This document shows, in pieces, positions 23,824 through 33,552 of a stretch of 64,000 bases of DNA. The notes under the pieces are model-generated. The model had not been told where the DNA came from. It saw only the letters and a list, made by a program, of their open reading frames with translations, and searched no databases. This DNA is from Aquibacillus albus (GTDB taxonomy: Bacteria; Bacillota; Bacilli; Bacillales; Amphibacillaceae). The stretch spans positions 1 to 64,000 of the forward strand of contig NZ_JAFBDR010000012.1 in NCBI RefSeq assembly GCF_016908325.1, in the 5' to 3' direction. Every line of letters starts with the position of its first letter. Position 1 is the first letter of the stretch. A program made the translations under genes and the position numbers.

Positions 23824-26262
23824 ATGAATGTCAAAATGGGGAACTTTTCGAGATTAAGAGAATCATTTGATTTTAATTGGAAATTTACAAAAGGAGATCC
23901 TGCCAACGCAGAAGCAAAACACTTTGATGATGGCAATTGGAGAAAGTTAACCGTTCCGCATGATTGGAGTATTGAAGGTCCATTTAGCAAGAATCATAAA
24001 GCAGGTGGAGATGGAGGTTACTTGCCAACAGGAATCGGTTGGTATAGAAAACACTTCCACATTAAGGGTAAAACTAACTTGGAAAAGGTTTTTATAGAAT
24101 TTGACGGTGTTTATTGTAATAGTGAAGTGTGGATTAATGGCAATTACCTAGGGAAACGCCATAGCGGTTATTCAGGATTTCAATATGATATTACGAGCTA
24201 TCTAGAAGAAGAAAACGTGATTGCTGTTCGGGTCGATAACTCTCAGCAACCTAGCTCAAGGTGGTATACGGGTTCCGGTATTTATCGACATACTTGGCTA
24301 GTATATACGAATAAAGTATATGTACCATTTAATGGCACGTACATTACAACACCAGAGGTTTCGGCTGAATCTGCTATCATTCATGCTAAAACAAATGTCG
24401 TGAATCAAGAAAATCAATCACAAAACGTAATGCTACATACTACTTTATTTAATAGTGAAAATAAGGAAGTTGGGGAAGTAAAGACGGATTGTGTAATAGA
24501 TACTGGTGATACTTTTGAATGTTCACAGAAGCTAGAAATTGCTAACCCGAGTTTATGGTCAGTAGAAAATCCTTATCTATATAAACTAAAAACGAAAATT
24601 CTTATCGATAACAAGATAGTAGATAAGGTGGTTACACCAATTGGTATAAGAAAAATCCACTTTGATAGTGAAAAAGGCTTCTATCTCAACGATCAACAGG
24701 TGAAAATAAATGGCGTTTGTTTACACCATGATGCAGGTGCAGTTGGTGCTGCAGTTCCTGAAAGGGTATTGGAGCGCAGGTTAGAAAAACTGAAGGAAAT
24801 GGGTTGTAATGCCATCCGTATGAGTCACAACATTCCATCTCCGGAAATGCTCGACCTTTGTGATCAAATGGGTTTTTTAGTAATGGATGAACCCTTTGAT
24901 GAATGGATGATCTACAAATCGAAAGCGATTGCGGATGGACGTAAATTAAAAGAGGATGAGCATTTTGGCTATTTTCAATATTTTGAAGAGGATTATGAGA
25001 AGGATCTTACATTCATGTTGCACCGGGATCGCAACCACCCAAGTGTGATTATGTGGAGTGTTGGTAATGAGATACCTGAACAGAAAGTATTGGACGGTCA
25101 TAAAATCTTAAAGAAATTAGTAGATATTTGTCATCAAGAAGATCCTACTCGACCAGTAACAGTTGCTTGTGATCAAATAAAAGCAGAGCCGGAAGAAGCA
25201 CGTCAAGAATTTTTGGAACTGTTAGATGTCGTTGGTTATAACTATGTCGACCGCTGGCGCACACGTACAGAGACCTATTACACAGAAGATAAAATGGAAA
25301 ACCCGCATTGGAAAGTAATAGGTAGTGAAAATAGATCAATTCAAAGTGTTAGAGGAGAATATGTTTTAGATAATCAATCATCTAGTTGGTGGAGAGGGCC
25401 ATATCATACGAATATGATCCGAGTCGAGCAACTGTGGAAATTTACGAAAATGAATGACTATGTTGCTGGTGACTTTATGTGGACAGGTATTGACTACCTT
25501 GGAGAATCTAGATGGCCGAAGAAAAATTCTAGCTGTGCGCCGATTGATTTATGTGGATTCCCTAAAGATGCCTTCTATTTCTACCAAAGTCAGTGGACCA
25601 CTGAAGACGTGTTGCACGTATTCCCGCACTGGAATTGGGAGGGGATGGAAGGAAAAGTAATCCCGGTAATATGTTATACCAATTGTGATAGTGTCGAGCT
25701 GTTCGTGAATGGTAAATCATTTGGTGAAAAAAGTTATGAATTCCCTTTACAAGGAATGTCAGAAAAATATGGCCATTATGAAAAGCCATTTCAATATCCG
25801 ACCACAGCTGATCTACATTTATCATGGGATGTTCCTTATGAGCCAGGTACAATAAAGGCGGTAGGAAAGAAAAATAATCAAGTTGTTCGCTCAGAAACAA
25901 TTACGACTACAGGATCTCCACATCAAATACGATTAACTGCAGACAGAAGTAAACTAATAGCAGATCAAAGAGATGTTAGTCATATCACAATAGAGATACT
26001 TGATGAAAATGGTCGCGTTGTTCCAACTGCAGATAACGAAATATTGCTTACAGTTGAAGGTGAGGGTACATTAATTGGCCTAGATAATGGAAATCCGAAG
26101 AGCCATGAGGATTTTAAGTCTAATCGTCGTAAAGCATTTAACGGATTAGCTCTAGTGATTATTCAGTCAACATTAAATGCTGGTAAAGTTAAAGTAACAG
26201 CAACCGCAAAAGGACTGGAAACTGCTTCTATTTTGCTTGATACAGAGCAATTATATGATTAG
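23824..26262 (+). CDS. GH2 beta-galactosidase/beta-glycosidase (paralogue)
   Basis: An 812-residue GH2 enzyme, a paralogue of the one at 18751. It has the same domain order: sugar-binding domain (TVPHDWSIEGPFSKNHKAGG), barrel with acid/base Glu in WSVGNEIPEQ and nucleophile Glu in IGSENRS, then DUF4982-like and Big-like domains. No signal peptide is present. The start is ATG 23824 or 23836; GGAGAGG ends right before the first. Downstream of the MATE gene and followed by a terminator at 26334. Two divergent copies around one AraC regulator suggest related but different linkages. Confidence 0.9.
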   Translation: MNVKMGNFSRLRESFDFNWKFTKGDPANAEAKHFDDGNWRKLTVPHDWSIEGPFSKNHKAGGDGGYLPTGIGWYRKHFHIKGKTNLEKVFIEFDGVYCNSEVWINGNYLGKRHSGYSGFQYDITSYLEEENVIAVRVDNSQQPSSRWYTGSGIYRHTWLVYTNKVYVPFNGTYITTPEVSAESAIIHAKTNVVNQENQSQNVMLHTTLFNSENKEVGEVKTDCVIDTGDTFECSQKLEIANPSLWSVENPYLYKLKTKILIDNKIVDKVVTPIGIRKIHFDSEKGFYLNDQQVKINGVCLHHDAGAVGAAVPERVLERRLEKLKEMGCNAIRMSHNIPSPEMLDLCDQMGFLVMDEPFDEWMIYKSKAIADGRKLKEDEHFGYFQYFEEDYEKDLTFMLHRDRNHPSVIMWSVGNEIPEQKVLDGHKILKKLVDICHQEDPTRPVTVACDQIKAEPEEARQEFLELLDVVGYNYVDRWRTRTETYYTEDKMENPHWKVIGSENRSIQSVRGEYVLDNQSSSWWRGPYHTNMIRVEQLWKFTKMNDYVAGDFMWTGIDYLGESRWPKKNSSCAPIDLCGFPKDAFYFYQSQWTTEDVLHVFPHWNWEGMEGKVIPVICYTNCDSVELFVNGKSFGEKSYEFPLQGMSEKYGHYEKPFQYPTTADLHLSWDVPYEPGTIKAVGKKNNQVVRSETITTTGSPHQIRLTADRSKLIADQRDVSHITIEILDENGRVVPTADNEILLTVEGEGTLIGLDNGNPKSHEDFKSNRRKAFNGLALVIIQSTLNAGKVKVTATAKGLETASILLDTEQLYD

Positions 26263-26333
26263 AGTTTATAAAGTTGATAGTGGCTAGCCGAGTGCAGTTG
26301 TATCAGCAGATTTAGTTGAATAAAGTATGATGG

Positions 26334-26370
26334 ATGACAAGTAATATCTATTACTTGTCATTTTATTTTT
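26334..26370 (+). terminator. Terminator after GH2 gene
   Basis: ATGACAAGTAA pairs with TTACTTGTCAT across a six-base loop and is followed by TTTATTTTT. Confidence 0.75.
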
Positions 26371-26489
26371 ATCGAACAGCTTAAATTAGTTGCCAACTAA
26401 ATTCTATCCGCATGGTAAGGCAATGAATATTACGCCAAGTCAAGTGTCCGTGCGATTGGAGCGGTGTTGCTTGTTATAATCTTAGTTAA

Positions 26490-26504
26490 ATTAAGCGCTT
26501 TCAT
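26490..26504. promoter_or_regulatory. cre-like box 1
   Basis: ATTAAGCGCTTTCAT matches the AAGCGCTTTCA half of a cre/LacI-type operator. The same TTAAGCGCTTTC recurs 234 bp downstream. The gap 26371-26853 holds no convincing gene. Confidence 0.45.
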
Positions 26505-26723
26505 ATTTTTAAAAAATATCACATCCTAGAAATTGTTTAGTTTGTGAAATAGATGTATAAAACAAACTAAATTTAATGGGATTAGAAGGTCATTATAAAC
26601 GGCTCTCTTACAAGGTAAGCGTTATTTTATACAGCTTGATTTTGAATAAAATTCTTGAAACTGGTAAGTGGAAGATCCTGGTTTGAGAAAGCTCAACTAA
26701 ATATCCCATACTGTCTTTTTGTA

Positions 26724-26737
26724 GTTAAGCGCTTTCC
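26724..26737. promoter_or_regulatory. cre-like box 2
   Basis: GTTAAGCGCTTTCC, a second TTAAGCGCTTTC, about 160 bp before the Gfo/Idh/MocA gene. Likely carbon-source control of the second oligosaccharide locus. Confidence 0.45.
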
Positions 26738-26898
26738 CTTTTTTACATTACTTAACACCACATTAACACTAGGTTAATAATCGTCTCTTATAGTAAAGGT
26801 AGATGAAAAATAGTAATCATATTCAGGTAATTTTATGACGTTATTACATCGAAGTGTTTTTTGGAAAATCATATTTACATAAAAAGGGAGTGAGCATT

Positions 26899-27912
26899 CT
26901 GGTTAATGTAGCATTATTAAGTAGATGGCATGTTCATGCGGATGATTATGCTAGACAGGCAAACCAAAACAATAATTTATCTATTCAGCTAGTGTGGGAT
27001 GAACAAGCAGAGCGAGGGAGAAAATGGGCGGATGAGCTTGGTGTCGCCTTTGAATCTAAACTAGAAAATGTATTGGAAAATCCTGCAATTGATGCAGTTA
27101 TCGTAGGTACACCAACGAATCTACATAAAGAAGTGATTATGCAAGCTGCTAAGAACAAAAAGCATATATTTACAGAAAAAGTATTAGCGTTTACCGTAGA
27201 CGATTGCCAAGAGATTATGACTGTAGTAGAAGAATCTGGTGTCCACTTAATGGTTTCGTTACCACAATTAACAAAGGGAAATTATTTATATGCACAACAA
27301 ACCGTTAATCAAGGGTTACTCGGTCAGATAACGATGGTGCGGTGTCGAAAGGCTCATAATGGTGCGGTACCACAAGAAGGCAAACCAAATGGCTGGCTTC
27401 CGGACCACTTTTTTGACCGAGAAGCGTGTGGAGGAGGTTCTTTAATTGATTTAGGGGCACACCCGATTTATTTAACGAATCGATTAGCAGGGCCAGCAAT
27501 AAGTTTATCTGCTAGATTACAAACAACAAGTGAAAAGTATGAAGTCGATGATAATGCTGTTGTGATGGTTGAATATGAATCAGGGGCTCTTGGTGTGATT
27601 GAATCAGGATTCCTATCTCATGGAAGTCCGTTTCAGTTAGAACTATATGGCACGGAGGGAACATTATTAATAGAAGCTAATCAGATTCGACTTAATAGTA
27701 AGCAGACTGGAAAAGATTGGGTTGTGCCAGAAAATGTACCAGAGGCATTACCGATGCCGATGGAACAATGGGTAAATATGATGACAGACAATCAGGAACC
27801 AACCATAACGAAAGATGATGTATTCAATTTAACATTAATTAATCAAGCTGCACTACTGTCAAATCAACAGGAAAAAACAGTATATCTTACGGAACTAATG
27901 GGAGGCAAATAA
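26899..27912 (+). CDS. Gfo/Idh/MocA-family oxidoreductase 1
   Basis: An NAD(P)-dependent sugar or inositol dehydrogenase-like protein of about 338 residues. The Rossmann start is NVALLSRWHVHADDYARQ, an atypical version without the usual GxGxxG. The FTEKVLAF segment corresponds to the conserved EKP motif. The start is unclear: the frame is open from GTG 26854, and AAAAAGGGAG at 26881-26890 best fits CTG 26899. GTG 26890 overlaps the ribosome site. The next gene, also Gfo/Idh/MocA, begins one base after the stop. Paired dehydrogenases of this family often convert unusual sugars in oligosaccharide loci; the substrate is unknown. Confidence 0.83.
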   Translation: MVNVALLSRWHVHADDYARQANQNNNLSIQLVWDEQAERGRKWADELGVAFESKLENVLENPAIDAVIVGTPTNLHKEVIMQAAKNKKHIFTEKVLAFTVDDCQEIMTVVEESGVHLMVSLPQLTKGNYLYAQQTVNQGLLGQITMVRCRKAHNGAVPQEGKPNGWLPDHFFDREACGGGSLIDLGAHPIYLTNRLAGPAISLSARLQTTSEKYEVDDNAVVMVEYESGALGVIESGFLSHGSPFQLELYGTEGTLLIEANQIRLNSKQTGKDWVVPENVPEALPMPMEQWVNMMTDNQEPTITKDDVFNLTLINQAALLSNQQEKTVYLTELMGGK

Positions 27913-27913
27913 G

Positions 27914-28957
27914 ATGTCAAATACGTTACGAGTGGGAATTATTGGTGCAGGTGGAATTGCGACAGGAGAACATATTCCAGCTTATTTGAAATGTGAGGAA
28001 AAAGTGGAAATTGTTGCAATTTCAGATGTTATTGAAGAACAGGCGAAACAGGTTGCAGAGGAGTTTAATATTGAAAATTACTTCACCAACTATGAAGAAA
28101 TGTTTCAGGAAGTGGAGATAGATGCAGTCAGTGTATGTACACCAAACAAATTTCACGCACCGGCAACGATAGCTGCACTTCAAGCTGGGTGTCATGTGTT
28201 ATGTGAGAAACCACCAGCAATGGCTGTAGTGGAAGCCAAACAAATGGCAAGTGAAGCAGAGAAGGCAGGAAAAATTTTAACCTATGGCTTCCATTTCCGT
28301 CACAAGCCAGAAGTAGAGACATTAAAGCGGTTTGTCGATGGTGGTGAACTGGGAGAAATATATGCCGCTCGTGTGTTGGCGGTACGAAGACGTGGTATTC
28401 CAGGCTGGGGTGTATTCACCAACAAGGAGCTTCAAGGTGGAGGACCATTAATAGACATTGGCGTCCATATGTTAGATACGGCGCTTTACTTAATGGATTA
28501 TCCAGAACCAGATACTGTTTTCGGTGTCACTTATCAAAAGTTAGGTAACCGTAAAGGTGTTGGCCTGGCTGGTGATTGGGATTGGGAAAACTTTTCGGTT
28601 GAAGATATGGCTCGTGGCATGATCACGTTTAAAAATGGTGCTTCGATTTTACTAGAAACTGCTTTTGCTGCCAATGTTGAAAAACGCAAGGAAATGAATG
28701 TTAAATTGATGGGTGATCAAGGTGGAGCCGATGTATTTCCATTAAAAATTTATCAAGAAAAACACCAAGCTTTAACCGATATGACACCAAAGTTTTTGCC
28801 CGAAAAAGGTAATCATGAGCTAGAAATTGAGCGTTTTGTTGATGCTTGTTTAACTGGTGGACAACCACTAAGTACACCTCAACAAGGTGTGATTCTACAA
28901 CAAATCATCAATGCGATTTATCAATCAGCTGAAACAGGTGAGCCTATTAAGCTTTGA
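27914..28957 (+). CDS. Gfo/Idh/MocA-family oxidoreductase 2
   Basis: A 347-residue dehydrogenase of the Gfo/Idh/MocA family. The nucleotide site is VGIIGAGGIATGEHIPAY and the conserved lysine motif is CEKPPAM. The C-terminal domain includes GGGPLIDIGVHMLDTALYLM with the family histidine. It is coupled to the preceding dehydrogenase (TAAgATG). Probably acts on a sugar or uronic acid taken up by the downstream Opp-type importer. Confidence 0.9.
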   Translation: MSNTLRVGIIGAGGIATGEHIPAYLKCEEKVEIVAISDVIEEQAKQVAEEFNIENYFTNYEEMFQEVEIDAVSVCTPNKFHAPATIAALQAGCHVLCEKPPAMAVVEAKQMASEAEKAGKILTYGFHFRHKPEVETLKRFVDGGELGEIYAARVLAVRRRGIPGWGVFTNKELQGGGPLIDIGVHMLDTALYLMDYPEPDTVFGVTYQKLGNRKGVGLAGDWDWENFSVEDMARGMITFKNGASILLETAFAANVEKRKEMNVKLMGDQGGADVFPLKIYQEKHQALTDMTPKFLPEKGNHELEIERFVDACLTGGQPLSTPQQGVILQQIINAIYQSAETGEPIKL

Positions 28958-29230
28958 AAGTAATTTTTCTTATTAATGGCAGGTTAATGTTCAACTAGAT
29001 TTTACTCAGTTACTTAAATGGAAAGCTTATCAAGCTTATTTAACTGAAAATCTATTTTATGTTATTAAAACAAATATTATCTTAACCCGGACTAAATAAA
29101 CACACTTCTTAGATTAAAAAAGATGATATTTGTTTTTTTTATATTTTTAATTCTTATCGGGAGGTGTAAAGGAGTCATTTTTTTGCTGTAAATAGTAATC
29201 ATATATTTTTTCTTACAGGAGGAGAGTAAA

Positions 29231-31213
29231 TTGAAAAAAAGGTTAATAGTCTTTCTTAGTTTAGTATTACTTTTATCGTTCCTAACGGCATGTATGGGGT
29301 CAAGTGAGGGATTAGCTACCAGCGAAACAGGTGATGAACAAGAAACTGAAGCAGAAAAAGAACCTGTTGAAGAGGTAGATCCTTCAAGCATAAGTTCCTA
29401 TAATGAAGCACCAGAACTAAAAGAACTTGTTGAATCAGGCAAAATCCCGTCAGTAGAAGAGCGTTTACCGGTTGCAGAAGATGTCATGGTTGAAGAGGTT
29501 TATGAGGAAACTGGTGTTTATGGTGGAAATATAACTATTCCTTGGAAGGGTGCTGATGATGAATGGACAGTTGGTAAACCGACAGAGGAACCTCTTTTCC
29601 GTTTTAATGAAGATGGAAGTAGAGTTGAACCTAACGTAGCTAAAGGGTACGACGTTAATGATGATGCAACAGAATTTACTATTTATTTAAGGGAAGGAAT
29701 GAAATGGTCAGACGGCGTGCCTTTTACCGCAGATGATGTTTTATTCTATTGGGAACACATGCTGACAAAGGAGACTTTTGGTAAATCAGTTTATGATGCA
29801 TACTTCTCTGTTGATCCCGAAACAGGAGAGAGACACATGGCAGAAGTTACAAAGGTAGATGATTATACCTTTAAAGTGACACATAAATTCTCTAGTCCAG
29901 ATTTTTTAAAGCGTGTTGCAATTGATAACAAGTGGTTCTTTGCTCCTGCGCATTTCCATAAAACAATTCTTCCTGAGTTTGTGGGAGAAGAAAAAGCTTC
30001 TGAAATTGCCACGGAGTGGGGATTTGCTGATGTTAAGTCATTCTTAAAGGCGACAGGGTATTACTACTGGACAAATGTAGAAATTCCAACACTAAGGGCT
30101 TGGGTTGCTAGTAACGACCCACACAGTGAAGAATTTGTTATGAAGCGTAATCCATACTACTGGAAAGTTGACAAAGAAGGTAATCAACTTCCATACGTTA
30201 ATAACTTTATTGCTAAGAAAATTCAAGATCCAAGTCACGCTATGCTTGGTATGCTTGGTGGGGACTTTAACTTAGGTAAATTCTTAGTTCAAGATTTTAC
30301 AGTTTTAAAAGAAAATGAACAAAAAGCAGATTTTCGAGTTTTATTATGGCCATCGGTTAACTTTACTAGTGCGGCTATCGTATTAAATCAGGGTGTTGAA
30401 GACAATAATTTGCGTAGCTTAGTCCAAAATATAAAGTTCAGAGAAGCGCTATCTGTAGCTGTTGATCGTCATGAGGTAACAGAAATTGTTACTAATGGGA
30501 TAGGAGAGCCAATCCAAGCTTCTGTTCCAGAAGGTTTAGTAGGGCACCAAGAAGGTTGGAAGGATCAGTGGGCAGAATTTAATCCAGATCGTGCCAATCA
30601 ACTACTAGATGAAATCGGTCTTACGGAAAAAAACAGTAATGGTTTCCGTTTATATGAAGATGGATCCGTTGTAACACTTACTATTACAGATCAAAACCAA
30701 GCGTCGGCAGAATTCTTGGAGTTAGTTAAAAATTACTACGAAAATGTAGGTGTTAAAGTCAATATTAAATTTGTTGACCCTGGAACTTACTCAGACCAGT
30801 TATATAACAACCAACTTCAGGCAACTACAGCAATTCCATCAGTGGTCAACGTTGCATTACGCCCTGACGTACTTGTACCGTTAAGACTTGGCCAACCATG
30901 GCAAGGTGACTTCGGATTATACCGTGAATCAAACGGTGAAGAAGGTACAAAACCAGAAGGCGAGATTGCTAAGTTAGTAGAAAACTGGGATAAATTAAGA
31001 GCTGCTTCTACGGAAGAAAAAGCAATGGAATACGCAAATGAAATTTATAAGCTACACCACAAGAACCAGTGGTTACTTGGTTATGCAGGTCCAACACCAA
31101 GTTTAGTTGTAGCTGCAAACTCTTTACGTAATGTACCTGAAGAAAGATTCTTTGCTGATGAATTCCGTGAAATCGGACATGGTCATCCGGCACAATTCTT
31201 TATTAAAGAATAA
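29231..31213 (+). CDS. Opp-type ABC transporter substrate-binding lipoprotein (family 5)
   Basis: A 660-residue extracellular solute-binding protein of the peptide/nickel/oligosaccharide class (COG0747). The signal peptide ends in the lipobox FLTACMGS. The family core is visible in FTIYLREGMKWSDGVPFTAD followed by DVLFYWEHM. The start is TTG 29231 after GGAGGAGAG. Although family 5 proteins mostly bind peptides, several bind plant oligosaccharides. The neighbours (dehydrogenases, LacI regulator, toroid protein) favour that here. The 273-bp gap upstream (28958-29230) shows no gene or clear promoter to me. Confidence 0.92.
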   Translation: MKKRLIVFLSLVLLLSFLTACMGSSEGLATSETGDEQETEAEKEPVEEVDPSSISSYNEAPELKELVESGKIPSVEERLPVAEDVMVEEVYEETGVYGGNITIPWKGADDEWTVGKPTEEPLFRFNEDGSRVEPNVAKGYDVNDDATEFTIYLREGMKWSDGVPFTADDVLFYWEHMLTKETFGKSVYDAYFSVDPETGERHMAEVTKVDDYTFKVTHKFSSPDFLKRVAIDNKWFFAPAHFHKTILPEFVGEEKASEIATEWGFADVKSFLKATGYYYWTNVEIPTLRAWVASNDPHSEEFVMKRNPYYWKVDKEGNQLPYVNNFIAKKIQDPSHAMLGMLGGDFNLGKFLVQDFTVLKENEQKADFRVLLWPSVNFTSAAIVLNQGVEDNNLRSLVQNIKFREALSVAVDRHEVTEIVTNGIGEPIQASVPEGLVGHQEGWKDQWAEFNPDRANQLLDEIGLTEKNSNGFRLYEDGSVVTLTITDQNQASAEFLELVKNYYENVGVKVNIKFVDPGTYSDQLYNNQLQATTAIPSVVNVALRPDVLVPLRLGQPWQGDFGLYRESNGEEGTKPEGEIAKLVENWDKLRAASTEEKAMEYANEIYKLHHKNQWLLGYAGPTPSLVVAANSLRNVPEERFFADEFREIGHGHPAQFFIKE

Positions 31214-31224
31214 ATCATGGATTA

Positions 31225-31259
31225 TAAGTTAGTGGGGAACCCTTTTCCCCACTAACTTA
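31225..31259 (+). other. Intercistronic 15-bp stem-loop
   Basis: TAAGTTAGTGGGGAA (31225-31239) pairs exactly with 31245-31259 across a five-base loop, with no T-run behind it. As at 10972, it sits right after a binding-protein gene and before the permeases, so it probably protects the binding-protein mRNA. Confidence 0.7.
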
Positions 31260-31291
31260 CAACAATACTACATGAAAAGAGGGTAAAGAGG

Positions 31292-32290
31292 GTGCTTAAA
31301 TATATATTAAGAAGAATAATTTTAGTAATTCCCGTCCTTATATTGGTTTCGGTTATTGTTTTCTTTATTATTCAGCTTCCACCAGGTGATTACGTTACGC
31401 ACTTTGCTGCAGAAATGGCTGCTCAAGGGGAAACACTGACACAAGAAGAAATGGATGAATTGAGAGCAACGTTAAATTTAGATCGCCATTGGTTTGTTCA
31501 ATATTTATTTTGGATGAAAGATATTCTATTACACTTTGACTTTGGTCATTCTTTTAACTACGACGAGCCTGTAACTGCTGTTATTGATCGTTATATGGCG
31601 TTGACATTAATTGTATCATTTATAACGATGGCATTCACTTACTTAGTTGCTATCCCTATTGGTATTTATTCAGCTGTTAAACATTATTCAATTGGTGATT
31701 ATATTGCATCAACAATAGGTTTTCTCGGAATGGCAACACCGAACTTTTTATTAGCGATTATTTTAATGTACTTTTCCTATGTCAATTTTGGTGACCCACT
31801 GTTAGGTCTTTTCTCTAGTGAATATGAAAATGCTGCATGGTCGTGGGGGAAGGTTTGGGACCTAGCGAAGCATATGGTAATTCCAATTATTGTTATCGGT
31901 ACCGCTAGTACTGCCGGTTTGATTCGTATCATGAGAGGACAATTGTTAGATGAAATTAACAAACCAAACGTTGTAACAGCACGCTCAAAAGGTTTATCTG
32001 AATCGAGAATTTTATTTAAATATCCGACTCGTGCTGCATTGAACCCAATTGTTAGTACATTCGGTTGGACATTATCGAATATATTTACAGGTTCAACGAT
32101 TACTGCAATTGTTTTAAACCTACCTATCCAAGGTCCAGTTATGTATAACGCGCTCTTAGGTCAGGATATGTATTTGGCAGGAACATGGTTATTATTTATG
32201 GCAATCCTAACTGTTCTTGGAACATTAATCTCGGATATTCTACTTGCATGGCTTGATCCGAAAATTCGAACCGAGATAAAGGGAGGGTAA
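31292..32290 (+). CDS. Opp-type ABC transporter permease (OppB/DppB type)
   Basis: A 332-residue permease with six membrane segments. The start is GTG 31292 after GAGGGTAAAGAGG. The EAA-type loop reads NVVTARSKGLSESRILFKYP. It forms the channel with the next gene, three bases downstream. Confidence 0.92.
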   Translation: MLKYILRRIILVIPVLILVSVIVFFIIQLPPGDYVTHFAAEMAAQGETLTQEEMDELRATLNLDRHWFVQYLFWMKDILLHFDFGHSFNYDEPVTAVIDRYMALTLIVSFITMAFTYLVAIPIGIYSAVKHYSIGDYIASTIGFLGMATPNFLLAIILMYFSYVNFGDPLLGLFSSEYENAAWSWGKVWDLAKHMVIPIIVIGTASTAGLIRIMRGQLLDEINKPNVVTARSKGLSESRILFKYPTRAALNPIVSTFGWTLSNIFTGSTITAIVLNLPIQGPVMYNALLGQDMYLAGTWLLFMAILTVLGTLISDILLAWLDPKIRTEIKGG

Positions 32291-32293
32291 TGA

Positions 32294-33463
32294 ATGAAAA
32301 GGTTGCCTTTATCCAAAAAACTATTTAGTAAAAACAACACCGATAATGAGGTTGGGTCTAAAATTCCTACAGATAACACGGAGGATTATTATGCTTCCCA
32401 ATGGAGCTTGATTTGGAAGAAATTAAAAAAGCATAAATTAGCCCGGTTTAGTTTAGCTTTTCTAATTATCTTTTACTTAGGCGTTATCTTTGCTGATTTT
32501 ATTGCTCCCCAAGGGTTACAAGAATATCAGAGTGATTACTCAAATACTCCACCAATGCAAATTCATTTTTTTGATACAGAAGGGAACTTTCACCTTCGTC
32601 CATTTGTGTATGGAATAGAGAGTACCAGGCACCCTGAGACATATAGGAAGGTCTTTGTCGAGGATCGAGATGTGATGTATCCCATTCAATTTTTTACAGA
32701 GGGAAAAGAATATAAGTTATTAGGGTTAATCCCAACCAATATCCATTTATTTGGAGTAGAGGAGCCGGGTGAGATTTTTATATTAGGTACAGACGGAATG
32801 GGACGAGATTTATTTTCACGTCTTGTGATAGGAAGCCGTGTATCTCTAAGTATACCACTTGTAGGGGTAGCGATTAGTTTGGTTATTGGGTTGATTCTAG
32901 GCGGTATCTCTGGATATTTCGGTGGGTGGATTGATGCGATTATTCAACGTATCATTGAACTATTTCGGTCATTTCCAACCTTACCATTGTGGATGGCCTT
33001 ATCTGCTGCGATTCCGGCAGGGATAGACGTTGTGATGATGTATCTTTATATTGTTATCATTATTTCATTTATTGAATGGACCGGTTTAGCACGGGTTGTG
33101 CGTGGGCAGTTTATGTCATTGAAAAATGAGGAATATGTATTGGCTGCCAGGATTGCTGGTGTTAGTACACCAAAAATCATTTCAAAGCACCTTGTACCAG
33201 GAATTATTAGTTATTTAGTAGTTGCGGTTACCTTAGCAATACCAGGAATGATTTTAGCCGAAACAGCGATGAGCTTCTTAGGTCTTGGTATACGCTCACC
33301 AGCAACAAGTTGGGGTGTGTTACTACAAGAGGCACAGCAAATTGATAATGTTGCACTTTATCCTTGGAAACTAATACCATTATTCTTTGTTATTTTCTCA
33401 GTTCTTTGCTTTAACTTCTTTGGGGATGGACTAAGAGATGCTGCTGACCCATATAAGAGGTAG
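32294..33463 (+). CDS. Opp-type ABC transporter permease (OppC/DppC type)
   Basis: A 389-residue permease, longer than the usual ~300 because of an extended N-terminus and a ~100-residue extracytoplasmic insert (about residues 75-155) after the first membrane segment. The OppC_N segment, GTDGMGRDLFSRLVIGSRVS and the EAA loop YVLAARIAGVSTPKIISKHL are clear. The large external insert is a feature of some oligosaccharide-type Opp permeases. Confidence 0.92.
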   Translation: MKRLPLSKKLFSKNNTDNEVGSKIPTDNTEDYYASQWSLIWKKLKKHKLARFSLAFLIIFYLGVIFADFIAPQGLQEYQSDYSNTPPMQIHFFDTEGNFHLRPFVYGIESTRHPETYRKVFVEDRDVMYPIQFFTEGKEYKLLGLIPTNIHLFGVEEPGEIFILGTDGMGRDLFSRLVIGSRVSLSIPLVGVAISLVIGLILGGISGYFGGWIDAIIQRIIELFRSFPTLPLWMALSAAIPAGIDVVMMYLYIVIIISFIEWTGLARVVRGQFMSLKNEEYVLAARIAGVSTPKIISKHLVPGIISYLVVAVTLAIPGMILAETAMSFLGLGIRSPATSWGVLLQEAQQIDNVALYPWKLIPLFFVIFSVLCFNFFGDGLRDAADPYKR

Positions 33464-33552
33464 CCATTCTGTTCATAAAGTACAGTGAGTTGATGCTATA
33501 GAACGTTACTAGATGGAAGACATAAAACTTTAAATTAGAATGAGGGGATAGT

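Noticed and set aside
26430-26530. Relic of a membrane-protein gene (frame reading RAIGAVLLVIILVKLSAFIF)
   Set aside because: Only about 25 hydrophobic codons without start signal or homologous context; hydrophobic frames arise easily in AT-rich DNA and it overlaps a cre-like box.
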